A stretch of DNA of 64,000 nucleotides, from contig NZ_VOJI01000001.1 of the NCBI RefSeq assembly GCF_007923445.1, positions 495,638 through 559,637 on the forward strand, given 5' to 3'. The position numbers and the translations under genes were made by a program. Below are positions 8,118 to 16,015 of the stretch, in pieces. Each line of letters opens with the position of its first letter. Within the stretch, counting starts at the first letter, position 1. Below the pieces are notes generated by a model. The model did no database searches, was not told the DNA's origin, and saw only the letters and a list, made by a program, of their open reading frames with translations. This stretch comes from Puniceibacterium confluentis. Its GTDB lineage: Bacteria > Pseudomonadota > Alphaproteobacteria > Rhodobacterales > Rhodobacteraceae.

Positions 8118-9452
8118 ATGAAAACAAGTCATTTGACCACCACGGCCCTGTCGGCGCTTGTCGCCGGCACCCTGTCGACCCAGGCCTTTGCGGCTGCCCA
8201 TGCGACGGACCTGACCCTGTGCTGGGCCGCATGGGATCCGGCCAACGCCCTGATCGAGCTGAGCAAGGATTTCGAGGCCAAGAGTGGCCACACCATGAGC
8301 TTTGAATTTGTGCCCTGGCCAAACTTTGCCGACCGTATGCTGAACGAACTGAATTCGGGCGGCCAGCTCTGTGATCTGATGATCGGTGACAGCCAGTGGA
8401 TCGGGGGCGGTGCGGAAGCCGGCCATTATGTCAAGCTCAACGATTTCTTCGATGCCGAAGGCATCACCATGGATGATTTCATTCCCGCCACGGTGACCGG
8501 TTATTCCGAGTGGCCCAAGGGCACGCCGAATTACTGGGCGCTGCCGGCCTTTGGAGATGTGGTCGGCTGGACCTACCGCAAGGACTGGTTCGAACGTCCC
8601 GAACTCCAGGCCGAGTTCAAGGACAAGTACGGCCGCGATCTGGGCGTCCCCGCCACTCTGGAAGAACTGAAGGATATCGCCGAGTTCTTTCAGGGCCGCG
8701 ACATCGACGGCACCACGGTCTACGGCGCTGCCATCTATACCGAACGCGGTTCCGAAGGGATCACGATGGGCGTGACGAACGCTCTGTACAACTACGGGTT
8801 CGAATACGAAAACCCTGACAAACCTTACGAAATCGACGGTTTCGTGAACTCGGACGGCGCGGTGGCCGGTCTTGAATATTACAAGGCGCTCTATGATGCC
8901 GCCACCCCTCCGGGGTCGTCCAACTGGTACATGGGCGAAAATATTGATGCCTATAAATCCGGTCAGGTTGCCTTGCAGATGAACTTTGCCTTCATCTGGC
9001 CGGGGGTCGAGGCCGACCCGAATGTCGGTGGCGGCAAGTCCGGCTATTTCCCCAACCCCGCCGGGCCTGCGGGACAGTTTGCACAACTGGGCGGGCAGGG
9101 GATTTCCGTCGTCGCCTATTCGCAAAAGCAGGACGCGGCGCTGGAATACATCAAATGGTTCGCGCAACCGGAAATTCAGGCCCGCTGGTGGGAACTGGGC
9201 GGCTATTCCGCCCTGAAGGCGGTGGTCGAAGATCCGGGGTTCGCCTCCAGCCAGCCCTATGCGCAGACGTTCCTCGACTCCATGGCCATCGTCAAGGATT
9301 TCTGGGCCGAGCCCGCCTATGCCGATCTGCTGCTGGCGATGCAGGAAAAAGTGCACAACTACGTGGTGGCCGGCAACGGCACCGCGCAGGAGGCACTGGA
9401 CGGGCTGGTCGAGGAATGGACCATCATCTTTGAGGATGAAGGCAAGCTTTAA
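8118..9452 (+). CDS. ABC transporter solute-binding protein, family 1
   Basis: 444 aa from the ATG at 8118, preceded at good spacing by GGAGG (8104-8108); an ATG at 8109 sits directly on that site. Residues 1-25 are a signal peptide (core TALSALVAGTL, cleavage near AFA-AAHA). The mature part has the family 1 extracellular binding-protein layout (WAAWDPANALIELSKDFEAK near the start, then the aromatic-rich WPNFADRM), typical of sugar/polyol receptors. It is first in a six-gene ABC operon that ends with a DHA-type kinase, so the ligand may be a ketose such as dihydroxyacetone or a tetrulose. That is inference from context. Confidence 0.88.
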   Translation: MKTSHLTTTALSALVAGTLSTQAFAAAHATDLTLCWAAWDPANALIELSKDFEAKSGHTMSFEFVPWPNFADRMLNELNSGGQLCDLMIGDSQWIGGGAEAGHYVKLNDFFDAEGITMDDFIPATVTGYSEWPKGTPNYWALPAFGDVVGWTYRKDWFERPELQAEFKDKYGRDLGVPATLEELKDIAEFFQGRDIDGTTVYGAAIYTERGSEGITMGVTNALYNYGFEYENPDKPYEIDGFVNSDGAVAGLEYYKALYDAATPPGSSNWYMGENIDAYKSGQVALQMNFAFIWPGVEADPNVGGGKSGYFPNPAGPAGQFAQLGGQGISVVAYSQKQDAALEYIKWFAQPEIQARWWELGGYSALKAVVEDPGFASSQPYAQTFLDSMAIVKDFWAEPAYADLLLAMQEKVHNYVVAGNGTAQEALDGLVEEWTIIFEDEGKL

Positions 9453-9466
9453 CCCTGTCTCCCTGT

Positions 9467-9528
9467 CGGACGCCATGGCGTCCGGCGCAGACCTTCCCGG
9501 TAATGCACCCTCCTTGAAACCGGGGAGG
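9467..9528 (+). other. Intergenic stem-loops between binding protein and permease genes
   Basis: CGGACGCCATGGCGTCCG (9467-9484) is a perfect 18-base palindrome, followed by CCTCC (9509-9513) pairing with GGAGG (9524-9528). There is no T-tract. Such elements between a binding-protein gene and its permease genes commonly protect the 5' mRNA and raise binding-protein output relative to membrane subunits. That function here is inferred. Confidence 0.45.
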
Positions 9529-9604
9529 TCCGTTTCCCAGAATTTCACGAGTCGGAGTCCGCGCGCCAGATGGCGGCAGCGAGCTTCCGAAAAGGACCCC
9601 TTCG

Positions 9605-10552
9605 ATGACACATGCGCCGATCGAGAAGATGGCCAAGGCGACACCGGAACCGATGGCCAGACGGATTCGTGGCCTCTCGGACCGCACCATTGCCTGGATT
9701 TTTGTTGCCCCGTCGATATTTCTGCTGCTCGCGGTCAACATCTTTCCGCTGATCTGGACGATCCGTCTCAGCTTTACCGATTTTCGCGTCAACCGCCCGA
9801 ACCGCGATGTCGAGTGGGTTGGACTGCGCAATTATGAACGCATCCTCACCGACAGCGGCACCTGGGAGACGATGCAGGCGACGGCGCATTTCCTGCTCTG
9901 GAGCATCGCGTTGCAGGTCGTCATCGGCTTTGCTCTGGCCTGGCTGATCAACCAGAAGTTCAAGGGCAACGATCTGTGGACGACGGTGATCGTGCTGCCG
10001 ATGATGTTGTCGCCGGCCGTGGTCGGCAACTTCTGGACCTTTCTGTATCAGCCTCAGATCGGATTGTTCAATTACGTCATCGCCTTCTTCAGCGGAGCCG
10101 ATCCGGCGTCATTCTCGATGATCGGTGATGTCAACCTCGCGCCCTGGGCGATCGTGATCGCCGATACCTGGATGTGGACGCCTTTCGTGATGCTGATCTG
10201 CCTCGCCGGGCTGCGGTCGATCCCTGACAGCATCTACGAGGCGGCTGAGTGTGACCGTGCCAGCAAGTGGCGTCAGTTCTGGACCATCACCATTCCGATG
10301 GCGCTGCCGTTCCTGATGCTGGCGGTGCTGTTCCGGGGCATCGAGAATTTCAAGATGTTCGATCTCGTGGTGCAGCTGACCGGCGGCGGGCCGGGCAACA
10401 CCACCACCCTGACGTCGATCGACCTGAAACGCGAAGCCTTCGAGAGATGGCGCACCGGCTATGCCTCGGCCTATGCGGTGATCCTGTTCGTCACGGTCTT
10501 CGGTCTCGCCTCGATCTACGTCAAGGCCCTGAACAAGGTGAAAGAAAGATGA
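9605..10552 (+). CDS. ABC transporter permease (MalF/UgpA type)
   Basis: 315 aa inner-membrane subunit with about six helices, the first at WIFVAPSIFLLLAVNIFPLI. The ATPase-coupling EAA loop is visible as EAAECDRASKWRQFWTITIP in the second half. The start follows AAAGGAC. Its stop overlaps the next permease start as ATGA. It forms the heterodimeric channel with the second permease of the operon. Confidence 0.88.
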   Translation: MTHAPIEKMAKATPEPMARRIRGLSDRTIAWIFVAPSIFLLLAVNIFPLIWTIRLSFTDFRVNRPNRDVEWVGLRNYERILTDSGTWETMQATAHFLLWSIALQVVIGFALAWLINQKFKGNDLWTTVIVLPMMLSPAVVGNFWTFLYQPQIGLFNYVIAFFSGADPASFSMIGDVNLAPWAIVIADTWMWTPFVMLICLAGLRSIPDSIYEAAECDRASKWRQFWTITIPMALPFLMLAVLFRGIENFKMFDLVVQLTGGGPGNTTTLTSIDLKREAFERWRTGYASAYAVILFVTVFGLASIYVKALNKVKER

Positions 10553-11487
10553 GCTTTTCCGTCACGGAACCCGCCCCCCGCACCAAATGGATCGCCGGAA
10601 TTGCGGTCATCGGATACGCGGTCATCACCATTCTTCCGCTGCTCTGGATCATCGCAACAGGGTTCAAGACCCCCGCGGACGCCATCGCCTATCCGCCCAA
10701 GGTGGTGTTCGAGCCGACAATGGAAGGCTATGTCAACCTGTTCACCGCCCGCACCCGCGTGACCGAGGAAACCTTCCAGGCCCTGCCGCCGCCCGCCACG
10801 TGGTACGAAGAGATCGTGCGCGATCAGGGCATGGTGATCGCCGGGCCGTCGCGCTACGGCGAGCGGTTCCTGAACTCGGTGATCATCGGTTTCGGTTCGA
10901 CCGTGCTGTGCATGGTGCTGGGCACGGCGGCTGCCTATGCCTTCAGCCGGTTCCGGGTGCCGCTGAAGGACGATCTGCTGTTCTTCATCCTGTCGACCCG
11001 GATGATGCCCCCCATCGCCGTGGCGATCCCGATCTTTCTGATGTTTCGCCAGATCGGTCTCAATGACACCCATCTGGGGATGATCCTGCTATACACGGCG
11101 GTGAACCTGTCGCTGTCGGTCTGGCTGCTCAAGGGGTTCATCGACGAAATCCCGGTCGAATACGAAGAGGCGGCGCTGATCGACGGCTACACCCGGTTTC
11201 AGGCCTTCTACAAGGTTGTGCTGCCACAGGCGGCGACCGGCATCGCCTCGACCGCGATCTTCTGCCTGATCTTTGCCTGGAACGAATACGCCTTTGCGGT
11301 GCTGTTGACCTCGGGCACGGCGCAGACCGCGCCGCCGTTCATTCCAACCATCATCGGCGTCGGCGGCAAGGACTGGCCGGCCGTCGCCGCCGGAGCGACG
11401 ATCTTCCTCGTCCCGGTCATGGTGTTCACCATCCTGCTGCGCAAACATCTGCTGCGCGGGATCACATTCGGAGCGGTGCGCAAATGA
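10549..11487 (+). CDS. ABC transporter permease (MalG/UgpE type)
   Basis: 312 aa from the ATG at 10549, which overlaps the previous stop as ATGA. Six helices are expected; the EAA loop is EYEEAALIDGYTRFQAFYKV. There is an extended periplasmic segment between helices 1 and 2 (about residues 60-105, with PPPATWYEEIVRDQG), longer than in minimal MalG proteins. It is coupled to the 62-aa protein downstream by a 4-base overlap. Confidence 0.88.
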   Translation: MSFSVTEPAPRTKWIAGIAVIGYAVITILPLLWIIATGFKTPADAIAYPPKVVFEPTMEGYVNLFTARTRVTEETFQALPPPATWYEEIVRDQGMVIAGPSRYGERFLNSVIIGFGSTVLCMVLGTAAAYAFSRFRVPLKDDLLFFILSTRMMPPIAVAIPIFLMFRQIGLNDTHLGMILLYTAVNLSLSVWLLKGFIDEIPVEYEEAALIDGYTRFQAFYKVVLPQAATGIASTAIFCLIFAWNEYAFAVLLTSGTAQTAPPFIPTIIGVGGKDWPAVAAGATIFLVPVMVFTILLRKHLLRGITFGAVRK

Positions 11488-11672
11488 CGACCTTCCTCAA
11501 AGACCTCTTGCGGCTGCGGCGCGCGCCCTGGGAAATGCTGGCCTCCGTGCTGATCGCGCTGGGTGTTGTCATGCTGATGCAGCCTTTTGCACTGGTGCTG
11601 TTCACCTATTCCTTTGTCGTCACGCTGGTTGGCACGGTGATGTTCATCATCGTCAGCCATTTCCCGGAGTAG
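11484..11672 (+). CDS. Small two-helix membrane protein of the ABC operon
   Basis: 62 aa: a short basic N-terminus (KDLLRLRR) followed by two hydrophobic helices (MLASVLIALGVVMLM and VVTLVGTVMFIIV). The start overlaps the permease stop (ATGA) and the next ATPase begins 4 bases after its stop, so it is a real operon member. Small membrane proteins of this sort (for example DUF2160 in glycerol ABC operons) accompany twin-ATPase polyol importers. I cannot assign this one to a named family. Confidence 0.7.
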   Translation: MTTFLKDLLRLRRAPWEMLASVLIALGVVMLMQPFALVLFTYSFVVTLVGTVMFIIVSHFPE

Positions 11673-11675
11673 ACC

Positions 11676-12773
11676 ATGGCACAGATCAGAATTGAAAACG
11701 TGCGCAAGGATTTCGGGGCGTTCAACGCGGTGAAATCCTCGACCTTCACCATTGAGGATGGCGAATTCTTCATGCTGCTCGGCCCCTCGGGATGCGGAAA
11801 GACGACAACGCTGCGGATGATGGCGGGGCTGGAACTGCCCACCAGCGGCGAAATCTACATCGACGGCGAAGAGGTGGGCATGAAGCGCGCCAGCCAGCGC
11901 GACATCGCCTTTGTGTTCCAGATGTTCGCACTTTATCCGCACATGAACGTCGGCCAGAACATCTCGTATCCGCTGCGCAGCCAGGGCATGCCCCGTGCGC
12001 AGGTGAAACGGAAAGTTGCCGAAGTGGCCAGGATCCTCGGGATCGAGGACATTCTGAGCCGCCCTGTCGGTGGGCTGTCGGGGGGCGACCGGCAACGCGT
12101 GGCGCTGGGCCGCGCCATTGTACGGGATCCCAAGGCCTTCTTCATGGACGAACCGCTTGGCGCACTGGATGCCGAATTCCGTGAACACATGTCGCAGGAA
12201 TTGCGCGCACTGCACGACCGGATGGGGGCAACCACCGTCTATGTGACCCATGACCAGCTTGAGGCCATGCAGATGGGGGACAAGATCGTGGTGATGAACC
12301 ATGGCGTGGTGGAACAGTTCGGCGTGCCGCAACAGATTTATGACTGGCCCGCGACCAAATTCGTGGCGGAGTTCATCGGCTCGCCGCCGATGAATTTCCT
12401 CGACTTCCGCGGCACCGTCGGCAACGGCGCGACCGAGGTGCACGTCGGTGATTGCACCATAGCGCTGCCGCGCCAAAGGACAGGGGCCAGTGGCGAGCTG
12501 ACGCTGGGGGTGCGGCCGGAACATGTGCGCCTGAGCGATGCCGCCCCCTATCGCGGCAGGATCGTGGCGACCGAATACCTCGGTACCACGCAGATCATCA
12601 CGCTGGATTGTGAACACGGCCGCATCAAGGCGCGTGTCCCCTCGCACGAGGTGATCCGGGTGGGGGACCGCACCGGCCTTGATTTCGACGCCCGCACCCT
12701 GACGCTGTTTGCTGCGGGAACCGGCCGCGCATTGGTGTCGGATGCCAACCACGAGGTGCTGTCACATGGCTGA
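11676..12773 (+). CDS. ABC transporter ATPase 1, UgpC/MalK type
   Basis: 365 aa. Walker A GPSGCGKTT (36-44), Q-loop VFQMFALYPH, signature LSGGDRQ (134-140), Walker B AFFMDEP (154-160), then a C-terminal MOP/TOBE-type regulatory domain (LGVRPEHVRL). The signature carries D where MalK has Q (LSGGQRQR). It overlaps the next ATPase by 8 bases. Two different ATPase genes in one operon suggest a heterodimeric motor, as in glycerol GlpST-type importers. Confidence 0.88.
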   Translation: MAQIRIENVRKDFGAFNAVKSSTFTIEDGEFFMLLGPSGCGKTTTLRMMAGLELPTSGEIYIDGEEVGMKRASQRDIAFVFQMFALYPHMNVGQNISYPLRSQGMPRAQVKRKVAEVARILGIEDILSRPVGGLSGGDRQRVALGRAIVRDPKAFFMDEPLGALDAEFREHMSQELRALHDRMGATTVYVTHDQLEAMQMGDKIVVMNHGVVEQFGVPQQIYDWPATKFVAEFIGSPPMNFLDFRGTVGNGATEVHVGDCTIALPRQRTGASGELTLGVRPEHVRLSDAAPYRGRIVATEYLGTTQIITLDCEHGRIKARVPSHEVIRVGDRTGLDFDARTLTLFAAGTGRALVSDANHEVLSHG

Positions 12774-13776
12774 GGTCATCCTGAGGAATGTTTCCAAGCG
12801 CTTTGGCGCTGATGTCGCCCTGTCTGACGTCTCGATGGTGGTGCCGCATGGTTCTTTCGTCGTGCTGCTCGGGCCGACCGGCGCGGGCAAGACGACGACG
12901 TTGCGCATGGTGTCGGGGCTGGACGTGCCCGACGCGGGCAGTATTTCCATTGGCGGGCGCGACATGGCCGGACTGACCCCGGCACAACGCGACGTGGCGA
13001 TGGTGTTCCAGCAATACTCGCTGTATCCGCATCTGACGGTGCGCGAGAACCTGGAATTTCCGCTGAAATCGCCGGCCCTGCGCACCCCTGCCGATGTCAT
13101 CACCCGCAAGGTCGCCGAAGTGGCCGAAGTTCTGCAGATCTCCCACAAGCTGGACAACAAGGCGACGGCGCTGTCGGGCGGCGAGATGCAGCGCGTGTCC
13201 ATCGGGCGGGCGCTTGTGCGCAATCCGTCCGTGTACCTCATGGACGAACCGCTCAGTTCTCTGGATGCCAAGCTGCGCTCGGATCTGCGGATCGAGTTGA
13301 AAAGCATTCAGGCCAATTCCGGCGCGACTCTGCTGTATGTCACCCACGATCAGGTCGAGGCGATGACCATGGCCACCCATGTCGGCGTGCTGGACCAGGG
13401 CCGTCTGGTGCAGTTCGGCACCCCGCGCGAAATCTACGAGGAACCGGTCAGCCTGTATGCCGCCAGTCGCCTGGGCCAGCCGCGCATCAACGTCCTGCCC
13501 GCAGATATCTTTGCCGGTGCTCCCCGGGGGGCGGCCTTTATCGGACTGCGCCCCGAACATATCCTGCAGGGCTCCGGAGAGGACAGCTTTGTCAACCGGG
13601 TCGAACACCTCGGGGACCAGACCCGCCTGCATCTGTCGTTCCGCAATCATGACCTGATCACCGTGACCGACGCCCACACGCCGCTGGCCACCGGCGATAT
13701 CGTCAAAATCCAACCGAAGACACCTCTGTACTTCGACGCCGACGGCGCAAGGCTGGGGGGAGGGAGCACCACATGA
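12766..13776 (+). CDS. ABC transporter ATPase 2, UgpC/MalK type
   Basis: 336 aa from the ATG at 12766, inside the end of ATPase 1. Walker A GPTGAGKTT (36-44), Q-loop VFQQYSLYPHL, signature LSGGEMQ (136-142), Walker B VYLMDEPLSSLDAKLRSDLR, and a shorter TOBE tail (IGLRPEHIL). The signature LSGGEMQR differs from that of its partner, supporting two specialised halves. Its stop overlaps the kinase start as ATGA, tying uptake to phosphorylation. Confidence 0.88.
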   Translation: MAEVILRNVSKRFGADVALSDVSMVVPHGSFVVLLGPTGAGKTTTLRMVSGLDVPDAGSISIGGRDMAGLTPAQRDVAMVFQQYSLYPHLTVRENLEFPLKSPALRTPADVITRKVAEVAEVLQISHKLDNKATALSGGEMQRVSIGRALVRNPSVYLMDEPLSSLDAKLRSDLRIELKSIQANSGATLLYVTHDQVEAMTMATHVGVLDQGRLVQFGTPREIYEEPVSLYAASRLGQPRINVLPADIFAGAPRGAAFIGLRPEHILQGSGEDSFVNRVEHLGDQTRLHLSFRNHDLITVTDAHTPLATGDIVKIQPKTPLYFDADGARLGGGSTT

Positions 13777-15401
13777 CCCATTTCATGAACAAGAAAGACG
13801 ACATGGTGACCGACGCCATCGACGGCACAATAGCCGCCTCGGGCGGCGCGTTGTCCCGGCTGGACGGTTATCCTCACATCCGGGTGGTGGTGCGCTCCGA
13901 CTGGGACAAGTCAAAGGTGGCGCTGGTCTCGGGCGGCGGTTCTGGCCATGAACCGGCGCATGCGGGCTTTGTCGGACAGGGCATGCTGACCGCCGCCGTT
14001 TGCGGCGATATCTTTGCCTCGCCCTCGGTGGATGCGGTTCTGGCGGGAATACTTGCCGTGACCGGTCCCGCGGGCTGCCTGCTGATCGTCAAGAACTATA
14101 CCGGCGACCGTCTGAACTTTGGTCTCGCAGCCGAGCGTGCCCGCGCCTTTGGGCACAGGGTCAGCATGGTTGTGGTCGACGACGATATCGCCCTGCCCGC
14201 GTTGCCGCAGGCGCGGGGTGTGGCGGGCACGCTGTTTGTGCACAAGATCGCGGGGGCGCTGGCAGAGCAGGGCGCCAGCCTCGAGGATGTCACTGCGGCC
14301 GCCGATCAGGTGATCGGCAAGATCCACAGCATCGGCATGTCGCTGGACACCTGCACGGTTCCGGGTTCGCCCAAGGAGAAACGCATTCCGCCGGGCATGG
14401 CGGAACTGGGGCTGGGCATCCACGGCGAAGCCGGGGTCGAGCAAATCCCCTATGAAAGTGCGCGCCAGGCGATGATGGCGATGGCGAACAAACTGCAGAA
14501 CGTGATGGGCGGCGCACCCTGCGTCGCGCTGCTGAACAATCTCGGTGGGGTGTCTGTGCTGGAAATGTCGGTGCTGGTGGCAGAGCTGCGCCGGTCCGCA
14601 ATTGGAGGGCAGATCAGCCACCTTGTCGGGCCGGGGGCGCTGATGACGTCGCTGGACATGCGCGGATTCTCGATTTCCGTACTGCAGGCGGACCCGCAGG
14701 AACTTGCGCTTCTCTCCGCGCCCAGCGGCGTCAGGGCCTGGCCGGGAGTGGTCGAACTCGTTGCCGACACGGTGGTTGTGCTGCCCGACGGACTGTCACC
14801 GATCAAGGCGACACCCTCGGCGCACGAACCGACCAAGGCGTTTCTGACCCGCTGTTGCAACGTGCTGATCGATGCCGAAGGCGATCTGAACGCGCTGGAT
14901 GCCAAGTCCGGCGACGGTGACACCGGTTCTACCCTGGCCGGGGCCGCGCGGGCGTTGATCGAGGCCCTGGATCACATGCCGCTGGCGGATCCGACCCAGC
15001 TTTACCGCGCGATCGAGCAGGAATTGAGCCAGACGATGGGGGGCTCGTCCGGCGTTCTGCTGGCGATCTTCTTTGCCGCCGCCGGGGATGCGTCGTCCTC
15101 CGGGCTGCCGATGCGCGACGCCCTGGTTGCCGGGTTGCAGCGGATGCAGGAAATCGGCGGTGCCAACCTCGGGGACCGGACCATGGTGGATGCACTGCGG
15201 CCGGCGCTGGACGGGATGCAGGTTGACATGGCCACAGCGGCAAAGGCGGCCCGCGACGGGGCGGACAGAACGGCGGCGATGACCCATGCCCGGGCCGGGC
15301 GCGCGTCGTACATCAACGCCGATCAATTGGAAGGTCATGTCGACCCCGGTGCCGAAGCGGTCGCGCGTCTGTTCGAGCATCTGGCAAAAGAACTGGCCTG
15401 A
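13773..15401 (+). CDS. Dihydroxyacetone kinase family protein, DhaK-DhaL fusion
   Basis: 542 aa. The N-terminal DhaK domain has GGGSGHEPAHAGFVGQGML (from 54), NYTGDRLNF (108-116) and the substrate-binding His217 in GLGIHGEAG. The C-terminal DhaL domain starts near 365, with the ATP/Mg loop SGDGDTGSTLAGAARAL. Fusion of both domains marks the ATP-dependent type (EC 2.7.1.29 family), not the PTS-dependent three-subunit form. Relatives phosphorylate dihydroxyacetone, glyceraldehyde or tetruloses such as erythrulose. It is coupled to an ABC importer by an ATGA overlap, so its substrate is presumably the imported ketose. Confidence 0.85.
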   Translation: MTHFMNKKDDMVTDAIDGTIAASGGALSRLDGYPHIRVVVRSDWDKSKVALVSGGGSGHEPAHAGFVGQGMLTAAVCGDIFASPSVDAVLAGILAVTGPAGCLLIVKNYTGDRLNFGLAAERARAFGHRVSMVVVDDDIALPALPQARGVAGTLFVHKIAGALAEQGASLEDVTAAADQVIGKIHSIGMSLDTCTVPGSPKEKRIPPGMAELGLGIHGEAGVEQIPYESARQAMMAMANKLQNVMGGAPCVALLNNLGGVSVLEMSVLVAELRRSAIGGQISHLVGPGALMTSLDMRGFSISVLQADPQELALLSAPSGVRAWPGVVELVADTVVVLPDGLSPIKATPSAHEPTKAFLTRCCNVLIDAEGDLNALDAKSGDGDTGSTLAGAARALIEALDHMPLADPTQLYRAIEQELSQTMGGSSGVLLAIFFAAAGDASSSGLPMRDALVAGLQRMQEIGGANLGDRTMVDALRPALDGMQVDMATAAKAARDGADRTAAMTHARAGRASYINADQLEGHVDPGAEAVARLFEHLAKELA

Positions 15402-15418
15402 CCCCAACGCGGCGGCAC

Positions 15419-15446
15419 GGATCAGGTGATGCGTGTCGCCTGATCC
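15419..15446. terminator. Shared hairpin between the kinase and Lrp genes
   Basis: GGATCAGG (15419-15426) and CCTGATCC (15439-15446) form a perfect 8-base stem with a 12-base loop. It sits between convergent genes and overlaps the last codons of the lrp-type gene. There is no clear T-tract. Confidence 0.35.
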
Positions 15447-15886
15447 TTGACCCGGCGGATCGGGATCGAGGATTCGATCGAGGCCACTCCCGGAATCTTG
15501 GTCAGCCGTCCGGTCAGGAAATGTTCGAACTCGTTCAGGTTGCGCACGGCGACGCGCATGAGATAGTCAAAGCTGCCGGTCATCAGCCAGCAATCCACCA
15601 CTTCGGCATATCGCGTCACTTCCTGTTCAAAGCTGACCAGCCGGTTGTCGCGCTGCTGATCCAGCCGCACCGACACGAACACGCTGAACTGAAAGCCCAG
15701 CTTCTGCTCGTTGATGCGTGCGGTGTAGCCCGTGATGATGCCGGCCTCTTCAAGTTTCCGGATGCGGCGGGCGCAGGGGGACGGGGACAGGCCGATGCGC
15801 TCGCTCAACTCCTGGTGCGACAGGCGTGCGTCCCGTTGCAGTTCCTTCAGGATTCGGAGGTCGAGGCTGTCAAGCATTCCACTCAT
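15422..15886 (-). CDS. Lrp/AsnC family transcriptional regulator
   Basis: 154 aa. The N-terminal HTH is LDLRILKELQRDARLSHQEL then ERIGLSPSPCARRIRKLEEAG; the C-terminal RAM/AsnC effector domain includes CWLMTGSFDYLMRVAVRNL. It is divergent from the E1 gene at 16016. The arrangement resembles mdeR-mdeB of Pseudomonas putida, where an Lrp-type protein controls a homodimeric E1 acting on 2-oxobutyrate. An amino acid or its oxoacid is the likely signal (inferred). Confidence 0.85.
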   Translation of the reverse strand: MSGMLDSLDLRILKELQRDARLSHQELSERIGLSPSPCARRIRKLEEAGIITGYTARINEQKLGFQFSVFVSVRLDQQRDNRLVSFEQEVTRYAEVVDCWLMTGSFDYLMRVAVRNLNEFEHFLTGRLTKIPGVASIESSIPIRRVKDQATRIT

Positions 15887-16015
15887 CGGCGCCGGATTTC
15901 ATCTTGGTTTGACACTTACGCGCTGATTTACAGCAATCAGCGTACAAAGTGTAGCCATATCCGACCCCCATCGGCGCGGGCATGCCCGTAACCTTCCTGC
16001 ACACGTCAGGAGGCC

